A stretch of 64,000 bases of DNA, taken from Bursaphelenchus xylophilus (taxonomy: Eukaryota > Nematoda > Chromadorea > Rhabditida > Aphelenchoididae). Below, piece by piece: positions 1 to 9,856 of the stretch; positions within the stretch are counted from its first letter, which is position 1; each line of letters starts with the position of its first letter. Below the pieces are notes generated by a model. It was not told where the DNA came from and ran no database searches. It worked only from the letters and a program-made list of their open reading frames with translations. The stretch is taken from NCBI GenBank assembly GCA_904066235.2, contig CAJFCV020000004.1, forward strand, positions 3,782,001-3,846,000, written 5' to 3'. Position numbers and translations under genes: made by a program.

Positions 1-1095
1 CAACTAGCCAGGAAAAATCAACCCTCATATGGGCGCTCTTTGAAAAACTATGATCTGCTGAACGTGGCCAAAGTTTTAGAACCAATTCCATTTATATCAC
101 GTTTACTGCTCTATTTTGAGTATATTAAACGCATTTTTAACAATAGTACCCTTCAGTTGGCAAAACTGCAAGCAAAATTTCGACTTTTTTGACTTTTTGA
201 TGGGTCATCGCAATGATGCTTGGATTCTGAAGGCTAGGTTTGTTCAAATTAACGGAGACCAATTTAAAATTGAAGAACGGACTTATATCACTATCGTATA
301 AATGCAGCTTGTCATAGTTGTGCGGCTTGTTGAAAAAAGCCAACGAAAAAGCAAAATTTTTCTGATCAAAAAATATCGGCGTCTCTGGGTATAGCCGGCT
401 AAGCTTTTATGAGCCCAGTACATGGCTAATGCTAGCTACAATCACATCATCTGCTGGCCCATGTAAAGCAATGTTAATTGCCTCACAGGAATCACTTTTT
501 GCCGTTATTAGCGCAAGCCAGGCCGCCCTGCTAAGTTTTGAAACCCGATCATCCCAAAAATCTAGAACTATCTGGATGGGTCTCTTGTGGACTACGTTGC
601 GAACCGCTGGAGTGTTATTAATAGAATAGCGTCAGCGTGTTCGCCTCTTTAGATTCCCCTTAGTGTCTGAATAAACAGTCAACCCGCAGTTTTATCTGGC
701 TGTAAGAATTCAGGCCGTTAAAGATTTTTGGACCTACAAAATTTTTGGAAAATTTGGTCAGAATATGGGCTGACCTAATGTTTTGGCTCGTACAAGCCGT
801 TCAGAAAAAAGATTTTAAAAATTGAAATAGGTGTCATGAAGCAGGATCGTTGACGATTGTAAAAATTTTTTTCTTTCCGCCGACTGCGGTATTCGTGGTG
901 GGATACACCAACTTCAAAAGTTGTCCATTTTTTTTGAATCACCCTGTATTTTCTAAAAATTGACACTTGAAACGCATGGAAATGTTTGTTATAGGCGGGC
1001 CTTGTAGTACAACATTTTCTGCCAAAAAAGTTTCACTGTAAATTCTTTTTTGGTCCTATGCGATACAGTCAACAGAGGCTGAACTTCAGCTACAT
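1..1095. other. Left-edge stretch without a convincing gene
   Basis: AT-rich sequence. The only coding-like piece is the open frame at 407-631 on the minus strand, listed separately. Around 770-960 the sequence ends in a GAATCACCCTGTA-type terminus that recurs in part near 45,130, so part of this stretch is probably old transposon sequence. Confidence 0.4.
407..631 (-). other. Unidentified open frame of about 74 codons, no ATG
   Basis: The minus strand is open from just after a stop at 632-634 to a TAA at 407-409. The composition looks protein-like: an N-terminal basic part, a Leu/Val/Trp-rich middle and a mixed C-terminus ending in Leu-Gly-Ser. No ATG occurs in the frame, so it would have to be a terminal exon or a remnant. 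It lies downstream of the CHK kinase-like gene on the same strand, but it does not resemble that family's C-terminus, so I do not join them. I do not recognise it, and chance openness is possible. Confidence 0.2.
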
Positions 1096-1270
1096 ATCAT
1101 TTCGCATCCGGGAAGTATCAAAAATGTAGCAAAATACCTCCCTCTCCAAGTGAAAAAACATCGATTTCAAAAGCGAGTCCGCTCTTTTTGTGAGGCATTT
1201 TGCAGCATTTTTTGACACTTCCCGGATGCAAAATGGTAGACTTTTTGCCACTGGATCAGATCCGTCACTG
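1096..1270. mobile_element. MITE-A copy 1 (left end eroded)
   Basis: The two arms are inverted copies built round 'GCATCCGGGAAGTATCAAAA' and its complement, ending in 'CCACTGGATCAGATCCGTCACTG' followed by TA. The outermost left 20-25 bp have diverged. It lies immediately downstream of the last recognisable kinase exon, so it may have contributed to that gene's truncation. Confidence 0.75.
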
Positions 1271-1300
1271 TATATCAAGTTCTAACGATAAACGACCCAC

Positions 1301-2689
1301 CTTCAAACGCCATTTGCCAATCAACGTATGCTGCAATTCGATCACCAGAACTCCCATCCTTTCCTTTTTCAATAATCAAATTACTCGTCCACAAGTCTCC
1401 ATGACAAAGAGTTACAGCGTTTAGTCGTTTTGGTAAAAGTTTCATTGAAAATACGGCAAGATTGTGCAAGTCAAGGCTCTTCAACCGCTCAGCGAAAGGA
1501 CGAGCACCTACAACATTCACAACTCTTTTTTCAAACAACCGTACTACCTGGAATGTCCTCGGCAGCATATTCCAAACATTTCTGCATCGTTTCAACACCT
1601 CGGGCGTCAAATTTGTGAGTTGCAAGTTTCCCTTTCCACAACGTTTTGTCCAATTGATCTACATGATCATGCAAAACTGCCATGTCTTTGGCGGCGTTTA
1701 GTAACTGAATCTTTGTTAGACTTGAAGCCAGTCCAATCGAAATTCCATCCACATATTCTAGAAATAATGCTCCAGGGCAGAGGCGATTATTTTCTGGCGT
1801 TTCAACAACAGGACGTCTCTCGATGTGATACGATTTTGGAATTGGGAATCCGGCAGAGTGCAACGATTTCAGCAGCTCATAGGTGAGACACTCTTTGTCA
1901 TGCAACGATTTGGAGAATTCGAGGAAATGTTGAAGAGCTTCCTATGTATATATAGAGATATGACTTTTAGAGTACAACATTCTTTTCTAACAAGGAACGT
2001 GCTTTTATAGGGGCTCCTACTTTTAGGAGGGACGTGTTTCAAAAAATCCGTAAAACATATGCTGATTAAGAATATATAAAAATTAACTGTCCAACCTTAT
2101 ATTAGAAGCAAAAATTGCTAGCCAAAAAATTAGAATGACAGATAGATTTAATAGAAAGTTGGACTGCTAGCCCAAAGCTTGTAGTAGCAGCTAAATTTCC
2201 AGTTTAAAAATAAAAGTTGCCTTTCCGGGCAATTTCGATGATCCACGCCAATCCCATGCTAACTTACCCCAACCATCTTCATGTTCCTAGCTCCTTCCTC
2301 CACATATTTCATCGTGGGAATCTTCATGATCAATTTGAAATTTTTGATGACTTCATTGCGCACATATTCAATACGGATCAAATAAATAAATGATTGATAT
2401 CCCTTTCCTTCCGGCAATCTTTCCACTTCCACCTGGAAGTAAATTTTAAAAACGAAAATTTTTTGTTTAATTTCAAGCTCACACTTATCATTCCTTGGTA
2501 AAAGAAAGTATCACATTTTTGCAAACTTTTCCAAAAGATCTCGGTTATTTCAAGGTGCGAGCTCAAACTTACATTCTTGATCAGTCTATTTTTACATGCC
2601 TCGCCAATGTCATCATCACTCTGACAAAGCTTCTCAAGAATCCATTTAACGGTATATCCACTGTTTCCAATGTAATCACTTCCTTTCAT
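1301..2689 (-). pseudogene. CHK/DUF1679 kinase-like gene, frameshifted and 3'-truncated
   Basis: Three exons on the minus strand: 2689-2573 (39 codons), 2432-2268 (55 codons, phase 0, preceded by TTCCAG) and 1941-1301. The family is the nematode CHK kinase-like group (EcKinase/DUF1679), related to choline and aminoglycoside kinases, which phosphorylate small molecules. Visible landmarks are a GKGYQS nucleotide-loop-like segment in exon 2, an LKIP-type strand (here IMKIP), the CHGDLW..N catalytic loop and VDWQ metal-binding motif in exon 3. Two defects are visible. The frame shifts by one base near 1535-1560 (AEDIPG in one frame, LFEKRVV in the next), in a run ending in six A. The sequence after VDWQMAFEG, where the rest of the C-lobe should follow, runs into a donor-like GTGGGT and then a MITE, with no further exon seen. 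I call it a pseudogene; an assembly error could explain the shift but not the missing C-terminus. Confidence 0.7.
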
Positions 2690-3900
2690 ATTAAAATCAC
2701 TCCAAACTTTTAGTTATTCCGTTCTTAGAATTGAGCAATTTTCAGTTTGAAGTGGTCTTCATAAATCACACTTTCCATGAGAGTATTTGTTTCGAACATT
2801 ACAAGGGGCGGTTGAAAAATCACTTCAAGACTCCGTTGACAACTAAAGGGCAACAAAAAGGATCGAAGTTTTGTAGTAAAAAAGATGGGGTTCTAAAGTT
2901 TTGTTAAATCTATAACATAATTTTTAATCAAAAGTGCAGCGAATGTTTGAAAAATGTGGCTGTTGTTGACATCCAAGGAGCTTAAATGTGATACAACTTG
3001 GCATGAAGCCTCTTTAAGATAATTACAATGCTTTTAGACGATGTGCTAATAATAAAATTGTCGCAGTTTTTAGACGGAATAGGACTGTTCTGCGAGCTTG
3101 AAGAGCACGTACAGCTACTTTTGAATCATTGCGGCATGAGAGAAGAAATGTCCAAAAAATGCCTTGAAAGTCTCAATGGCAGCGGAAAAATATTCTGATG
3201 ATATTCTAAGATAATTATTGTGTACTAATGATTACTTTGCTGTCTGCATTTTACATATGTTACCTCTGTTTCTGCGGCAAGACACAAAAACTTTTGTGAC
3301 ATTTCTTTTCACAAAAAAAAAAAAAAAAAAACATTGTTTTTCTCCAAAATGGTTGAATGGAATTAACTATCCGAAAGTTCAACTATGGCTTTACACAATA
3401 GCTTTCCAACTACTGTTTCTACATACGTGTAACATTATCAAGAGCAAGATGTCCACCAGTCTCGTGGCATTTTTTTGCTTCGAGCGCCCTTTCTCACAGC
3501 TTTGTTTTTTTATTTTATTCATCTTCTTTTTCTCGGTGTTTTCTGAGTAATACACGGCCATGTTGAGTTGGTAATAAAGAGCAATGTTTATCCAGAAGAA
3601 GACTTGAAGGACTTTGAACATTTACTTCGCCTAAAAGACAAGAAGTCAATGGATAATCACAGACATTGTTATATCGTGCTTTTTACTACTTGGCTCAAAA
3701 AATTTCACTGTAAAAAAATAACAGCAAGAAAAATTTTTGGTGACGTTCTACATGTGTACTTATAATTATGTATTTTACTGCAAGCCATCCGTTTTTTGCA
3801 AGATTCGAGTTGTATGATAACGCAGTCTTTGATTGTCTGTGATGCAACGACAGAATTTTTCTACTGATTTTTTTCGGAACCCTTTGATTTTACCCAATTT
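2690..3900. other. Intergenic stretch with two weak open frames
   Basis: Mostly AT-rich, with an A-run at about 3313. Two plus-strand frames look slightly protein-like: 3030-3197 (ATG to TGA, 55 residues, a helical-looking middle with Cys and His) and 3568-3765 (65 residues, charged then hydrophobic, ending near 3765). They could be exons of a small gene upstream of the RING-like gene, but I see no splice path that joins them and no known domain. Confidence 0.25.
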
Positions 3901-3925
3901 TTGTCTGCGATCGCCCTAATAAAGA

Positions 3926-3933
3926 TATAAATA
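3926..3933 (+). promoter_or_regulatory. TATA box of the RING-like gene
   Basis: TATAAATA stands about 110 bp before the ATG at 4042, in an otherwise pyrimidine-rich leader. It is the clearest core-promoter match in this part of the window. Confidence 0.5.
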
Positions 3934-4041
3934 CCTCTCTCCTTTTGCCGGAACCAATTCCAAATAAGCGTCCGATCTTCTCCCTCGCTCCCAGCTTTCT
4001 TTGTCCACTTTCGTCCACTCCTCTACCTTTTTTCACCTGCC

Positions 4042-4637
4042 ATGGACTCCAAACCTTGCTCATCATCGTCTCCTTCTGATGACAACAAATCTGTGTGGAT
4101 TTTGGACAAGTTAGGGGAATTGGAATACATTCAGGAGTTCGATCAAGCCTGTTTCAAGGATTGTTTGGGGTCGTTGGAGAAGATAATGAACGAATCCGAG
4201 GACCTGTTGAAGGAGACGAGGAAGTACAGATCCAAGAAGAATACGACCAAATTGAACGGTCTTTTGCGGGAGACAATGCGGTAAGTTGAGTTTCGTATCT
4301 TTATTAGATCTTAATAATAATAATTCTTATTATTTTAGTCATTATTCCTCTTGATTTTTGGTTATTTTATGTATAAAAAATCTTTTTTAGTCATGCCGTT
4401 GGTCTGATCGTCTTCACCAAACTTTTTGTCCCCCAAGAACCCAAGAAATGCTCAATTTGCAAAGGAAACATGACAAAGAACAAGGAGCCACTGTACTGTC
4501 TACAATGCATTCAACCCATCGGATGCAAGAACTGTATGTGTGAATGGACAAAGAACTTTCGAAGAGAGCTCATCAGATGTTTCAAATGCCAAAAGAAATC
4601 GTTCAAAAAGTTCCCGCTCTTTTATCACTGCCATTGA
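4042..4637 (+). CDS. Small Cys-rich RING-like zinc-binding protein
   Basis: Two exons, 4042-4280 and 4391-4637, joined across a 110-bp intron (GTAAGT ... TTTTTTAG, phase 2), give 161 residues. The N-terminal 80 residues are acidic and probably helical, with no recognised domain. The second exon carries four Cys pairs: CSIC, YCLQC, GCKNCMC and RCFKC, the last two separated by a Trp-containing basic stretch. This spacing resembles a RING or related treble-clef zinc finger made of Cys only; the usual RING His is not obvious, so E3 ligase activity is a guess. A TATA box lies upstream and an AATAAA about 80 bp downstream, so it looks like a compact complete gene. I do not recognise an ortholog. 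Confidence 0.7.
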
Positions 4638-5290
4638 TGACTGTACACATATGGATTGTAAATAATAAGTAGTAATTATAGATCAATTTTAATTGTTTTT
4701 TATGACTTTAACAAAAAATAAAGTAATATAAAATTTTACCTAGTGTAATATACAAAATCTTTAATAACTAAAAAACGTACAACCACATTAACGTGCACTA
4801 ACTTTCAATCGATAGAGGACATATGTCCGAAGCTGGAATGGACGACATAATTTAAATTCACGTACAAACTTCCTCGAAATTGAACATTAGACCTATAAGA
4901 CTACGTCCCGAAGAATGTTAAAATTTGGGTCAAATGATAGTGTAATTCAATCAAATTTGATGTTTAAAAATACAGTATTATAGATAATATTTTTAGCTTT
5001 ATCAACCAAAGATCGCCGTGTTTTCACGGACTGGGAAGGACTCACACTACAATGTTGTATATGACTGATAAAGGGAGGTGATGATCTCATAAAAAGCTTT
5101 ATAACTATAAAACAAAGCTGTGAATCAGTGAAAGGAAAGAATTTCGAGTCCATGTTGACGTAAAAATGATGATAATGAAGAGTGATTAGGCTTGGGTGTA
5201 AAAGGCGCCTATAACTACAAGATGAAATAATTGAATGATTAAAACCACACCCTTAATCTTTATCACTTTATTTGAGTTTAATCAAAACTA
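4638..5290. other. 3' flank of RING-like gene; intergenic
   Basis: A polyadenylation signal AATAAA lies at 4718-4723. The rest is AT-rich and I see no gene or repeat that I can support before the TIR element starting at 5291. Confidence 0.45.
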
Positions 5291-5645
5291 CAGGGTCTTT
5301 GAAGAAACGTGAAGGAAAGTCGGAGGATATGAAGGCAACGTGTTGGGAGTTTCCATCCCTCTTTTCAACGTCAACTCTGTCAAAACTGCCGGAAAATTCG
5401 ACATTTCTTTGGTGACTTCAACCGAAAAAAGTAAAGAATTTCTCGATCACTTTGAACCGAAAAACACTGGTTTTTAAAGCGAAAGGGACCTACTTCAGAA
5501 GGTCTCTGTTTGCACTTTAAAATCTTGTTATTTACTTGGCCAAAATTATGTCGTTTAAAAATACACATCTCAAAAACGAAGTCTCTGCGCCGCCTCCGCC
5601 AGAAGTTAGAGCCTACGATTTTTCTTCACGTTTCTTGAAAGACCG
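5291..5645. mobile_element. TIR element family D, copy 1
   Basis: Begins 'CAGGGTCTTTGAAGAAACG' and ends with the approximate complement 'CGTTTCTTGAAAGACCG', flanked by TA on both sides. A relative lies at 41127-41532; both carry GCGGCGGAGGCGCAGAGA-like sequence in an inner arm. No transposase frame. It sits just downstream of gene A. Confidence 0.7.
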
Positions 5646-5778
5646 TAGAATGGAATTATTGCTCTCTGGACAATAGTGACTGGACTCAGAGAGCCAACAC
5701 TGCAGAGTGAAATTGGTAATATCTACAGCAATTTGGCTCAAAACATATCCGAGATCTCTAGCTTCTCTTGTAAAACAT

Positions 5779-7806
5779 TTATGTCGCAACTCCCAAGTAC
5801 AAGACAACAACTAACATAATATTCAAAACCGCAGTGCTCGCTGAATCACCACCTTTTCCTCCATCTCCATCTCCACCTTCGTCATCTCTTCCCGGAGGTA
5901 TATTCTTTTCCCATTTCGGATCCCGCTCAATCTCTGTAGCTGACGCCAATCCGATCTCAAATTCAGAAATTTCTGCATTAGTAGCCCTCAGCGCAATACA
6001 GTAATCGCTGAGGAAATTGTCCCCCAAAATGAAATTGGAGATTTCAAATTTTTGAGATTGAGCGTAGGCGGAAAGCTCGTCGCGATACTTGTTTTTGTAC
6101 TGCGCGAAGTTGGTGGAATTGATCGGAAATTCTCCGTTGCCAGTAATCAATGCCAAATTTGGGAGGTCATCAACGACTTTGACATTCTTGAAGTACTTTT
6201 TGTAGACTTCTTTTGGGACCGTGGTTAGGGAATCGAGTGAGAATTCAACCGTTCGATTGTCGAACACCTCATCGGCAAGTTTTATACTAAAATTAAATTT
6301 GATGACAATTCAATAAAAGGTTGTAAAAACTGTTGCGCAATTTCTCACCCTGCCTTGATCTTCCATCCTTGATTTCGAATCGTTGGGAAATAAGTGAAGC
6401 TGCCGCAGCCGTCTAAACTTTCCGCGCCCGTACTGAAAACACCTTTGGGATTCACGCGCACACTGGTTGGCTAAAAATATGTAGGAAGCAGCTGCAGAAA
6501 GCCAACAATTTTTTTGCAGGATGATGCTATAGACAAGGGAAAATGCGGGATACGGTTTGAACTGTTAAAACAAGGACTTTTCTACAGGGTGTTCCATCTT
6601 TGTGGCCCGATTTGAACTGGCTATAACTTCTTTAATTTCCAGCCAAATTTTAAGACTCTTTTTTTCCTGAATCCTCAGGATCTCCCATTTTGTTTAATAC
6701 AAAATATGATATACCTTTTCAGTAAAATACAGTAAAAAATTGCAGCCAAAAAAATTAGTATCTTCTTTCACTGTTCTGTTCAATTCAATTCAATTTATTT
6801 CCGATGATCATCTATCAAAAGTAGAGAAACGGGCCATGATTCGGGGCCAAGATGGGGATGTCACGTCGGTTCTCCAGTGTGCCAATCCTCAAGAAGGTCC
6901 TGCCACGGGTTGAGCTTCTGCCATCCTCCGGAGGGGTTGTTGCCAGCAACGGCATCGTCGGCAGGAAACCCAACCGCTCACCGCGGTGTGAACGGAAGGA
7001 ATCTGTTCTGTAGATGCTCAAATTGAAAGCCTTTTGACCCTTTTAAATTTTCGAATTTTTCATTTTTCTATGGGCTTTAGAATTTTTGACTAGATTTTTG
7101 CCGTAACTTTTGAAATTTTGAATTTTCAAAGATGGAACACCTTGTAAACACCTTTTGTTTCTGGTAGGCTTACCAAATACTGCACAAATGGACCTCTTCT
7201 GAAGATGATTTGCTTGGTTCTTCCCATCTCGCTGAATATTTTCCTCATCGTAAAATCCCTATTTCCAGCCACAAACAATCCCAAAACTCCTGGAGCATCG
7301 AGCGGCGCAGGACCGTAGGCTTTCGTTATGACATCAAACGTAGCATTCCCATCCGGACTTGTAAGGTCGGTCTCCAAATACCCTTGATATTGGTCGCCCG
7401 TATACGCCTGATATTTGTAGACTATTGAAGCGTTCTTTGTGCGTACGGCGTTGTAGATGCTGTAAAAGCGATATCGAGATGATGACTTTTTTTATAAACC
7501 TACTCGTTATCGTATGTCGGACTTATCGGGGAGTTTGTGCAATTTGCTGCGCATTCTTTGCCAAAATAAAAGCTAAAAACATATTCAATTTCCAGTTTTA
7601 TTTTGAAGAATTTGATTGGATTTACGGCAGTAAACCAGGAATCGATGTAAGGGTAATCTAGAAAAAAAGATTAGAGAAAAAAAACTATAGTTATAGCAAA
7701 TAATAATGTCAAGGTACTCACTTCCATCATACTCAAACCTTTTTGCAGCGCCCAAATTGAGTGAGAATGCGCAACATAGGATCAAAAAATACATAACAAT
7801 CTTCAT
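5779..7806 (-). CDS. Gene A: secreted pepsin-fold pseudoprotease, probable GPI anchor
   Basis: Five exons on the minus strand: 7806-7722, 7657-7504, 7459-7174, 6470-6349, 6286-5779 (intron phases 1,2,0,2), 384 residues. Residues 1-20 form a signal peptide. The fold is that of A1 aspartic peptidases: an SPTYDN segment, YQGYLET (like pepsin GYL), PGVLGL (like DGILGLG), a W-x-I strand, then LGDNFLSDYCIAL (like the G-x-x-FLR-Y terminal strand). Where pepsins have their first DTG this protein has Glu51-Ile-Glu53, and where the second should be, Asp234-Ser-Leu. Without both motifs, proteolysis is not expected. After a conserved RDPKW the protein ends in a Gly/Asp/Glu-rich linker and about 18 hydrophobic residues, as in GPI-anchored proteins. 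Cys64 and Cys68 match the small pepsin disulfide loop. Nearly identical to gene B. Role unknown; binding at the cell surface is my inference. Confidence 0.85.
6585..7144. mobile_element. TIR element family E in intron 3 of gene A
   Basis: Left end 'CAGGGTGTTCCATCTTTG' and right end 'CAAAGATGGAACACCTTG', with TA on each side. It fills most of intron 3 of gene A. The same element lies at the equivalent place in gene B, so it was present before the A/B duplication. Confidence 0.75.
6777..7022 (-). mobile_element. Probable LINE 3'-end fragment inside element E
   Basis: Present in gene A but missing at the matching place in gene B, so it arrived after the duplication. Read on the minus strand it is GC-richer than its surroundings and ends in AATAAATTGAATTGAATTG, the short-repeat tail style of some non-LTR retrotransposons. 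An open frame of about 65 codons precedes the tail. Without a database I cannot name the family. Confidence 0.45.
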
Positions 7807-8108
7807 TGTTCCTAATTATGAATGTGTACATATAAGGAAACTAATTTTTCAACAGACTAGTTAACCGCCTCAGCCTTGATTCTTCTTTATTCATTTTCGA
7901 AAAAAACACGCGCTTTTCGATAACACCATCTTTTCCACAAACCCGTCATCTCCTCTGTAAACGGGAGACGCAAGATACAATGAAGGAAGCAGTTTGACTA
8001 TAAAATATACAAATGTACTTAGATCAAAACAAAAATGATGACGAATTAAATGAGCATGGCAATCAAAGTCAACAGAAGAGCAGAACAGAAAACCTAAGGG
8101 TTGGCTAA
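7807..8108. promoter_or_regulatory. 5' flank of gene A
   Basis: Closely matched by 14,770-15,050 upstream of gene B, including TTTTCCACAAACCCGTCATC and AATGATGACGAATTA. It is the duplicated promoter region. I see no clear TATA box in the first 100 bp. Confidence 0.4.
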
Positions 8109-8185
8109 CGAGGGAAGTACCCCAAGTGCGACGCTCAGATTTTTTTTAATTTTGCATACACGTCGGTCATGAAACAAGTAAATAG
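8109..8185. mobile_element. MITE-B terminal fragment
   Basis: Contains GGGAAGTACCCCAAGTGCGACGC followed by the subterminal GCATACACGTCGGTCATGAA of the MITE-B family; the remainder of the element is missing. Confidence 0.65.
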
Positions 8186-8373
8186 AGATCGATTTGAGAT
8201 TGATTCATGTTTTATAAAAGTCATGAGGAATGAATTATAAAAGCGGAGAGTTTGAAATGCGAATAACAACGAGAGATAAGCATTTATCATCGCTCAAATT
8301 AAACTCACTGGAGAAAAAAGCTTTGAGGAGACTAAAACTGTAGTGCAATATCTGGTCGATAATTCTTAAATTT

Positions 8374-8957
8374 TTAATTTTCTCGGCTAACAATAAATCT
8401 CAACAATAATATTGCGAGTTGACTCAAGTTCAGCAGGAAAATTAAGCCGATCCAAAGTGCCACTTTCAACATGGGCGGATCGTCAAATGAGGTCACCATG
8501 ATCGTAACGCACAGCATCAATGGGCCGATTATGCGGACAAAAACTGAAAATCGGTAGAACAAATTAGATTTTAATCAAAACGGGCAGACTTCAGCTGCTT
8601 TCCTACAACAACTCCCACTCACTTGAAAACGAGGAAACACAGCCTGGCCGCGTTAAATTCAGCGTATCCCTTTCACGATAGAGAATTCCAGTTATGAACA
8701 GATAATAAAGAGCTCCAATACACGTAACCACTTGTAGAATTATCAAGAAGGTACCCTGAAAATGTCTCAATAATGTCATCGTCGAGTCCTCAGACCCCAA
8801 AACTTAAGTCTCAAAATTTCTGACCCACCTGTTCCTCATATTTTGAGAAGTCCCTTGCCAATTTAGGGCAAAAATTTGCAATTAAACAGAAAAATGTCGA
8901 AAGTGCCGTATAAATCAGAGTGATCAGTAAGTACCGATTAATCTGCACTTTGTTCAT
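8374..8957 (-). CDS. Small four-helix membrane protein, unknown family
   Basis: Three exons on the minus strand: 8957-8829, 8755-8623 and 8543-8374 (phases 0 and 1), 143 residues. Four hydrophobic segments follow in order at about residues 8-29, 47-68, 88-106 and 116-140, separated by short charged loops such as KLARDFSKYEEQ and YRERDTLN. The length and four helices fit a small tetraspan-like protein, but I see no CCG motif of tetraspanins and no other family signature. Splice sites are GTGGGT/TTTTCAG and GTGAGT/TTTTCAG and the frame is unbroken, so it is probably a real gene. It lies between protease-like genes A and B, on the same strand. Confidence 0.6.
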
Positions 8958-9856
8958 AACAATTTTTAGTTGAATTTATGATAGAAAAGCAGAGAAAAAT
9001 AGGAATGAACAAATTAGAAGGCATTATCTAAAGAATCGAACTCGAAAAGAGCACAAAGCTTGGTTTATTCTCTGTGTCTGAGGCACACCTTTGTTCCAAT
9101 ATTGGACAAAGAACGAGAATTAAAATTACATAGTTTATGGGGCTAATTGGTTGCTCAAGATCTGCCGAATCTTTGTTTTAATGGGCCTTAGTCATCCATC
9201 CTATCAGCCTTATCTCTTCCGTATCAGAGATTGCCACGGCTCCGGCTCCGAGCCGAGAGCCAGAGCCGGAAATTTTGGGTACGGCTCCGGCTCCCGAGCC
9301 CAAAGTCGGAGCCAGGCTTCTCAGCGTTCAGAAAAGTAAAAATTTCATGACCTGGTTAAACCAAATTGCTTGAAAAATACTGGGAAGGATGTGCTGCATA
9401 CAACTTGGCTCCAAAACGTTGGGTGTATGATCTCTGGCACTAATAACTTTTATTTTTGGAAAAATATTTTAGAAAAATTTTCATGGGAGCCGGGAACCGG
9501 AGCCAGATCTGAAAATTCGGCCTTGGCAGTCTCTGTTCCTTATTCAAGATATTGGTACCTAATATTGATTGTGGAGACTCTACAGAACGCGCGTCCGCAC
9601 AGCTTACAATAATCTTGATATGAAAGAACGCGGGCTTTGACTGACCTTTCGCTTGGGTAACGCGCGCTAAAAGCTCGCGCGACAGTTGATAGATCATTGG
9701 GAAATTTATAAGGTGTGAAATTAGAACTCTGTTCTTGGCGTCAGTGCTGCAAAACAACAATCTCTGAGTCCAAAATTTGAATTGTCATCATTTCGCATAT
9801 ATTTCTAATCCTCGTTTTTCTCATATAAAATATTACTACTCTTCCCAATTTGCAAA
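8958..9856. other. Intergenic stretch with GGCTCC-rich repeat
   Basis: At 9233-9330 there is a cluster of GGCTCCGGCTCCGAGCC-type units, and at 9483-9515 the inverse form (GGAGCCGGGAACCGGAGCC), about 200 bp apart. This could be an old palindromic element. Otherwise no gene is seen. Confidence 0.4.

Noticed and set aside
407..1095. Missing C-terminal exons of the CHK kinase-like gene
   Set aside because: The open frame at 407-631 does not resemble the family's C-lobe and no splice path with matching phase was found.
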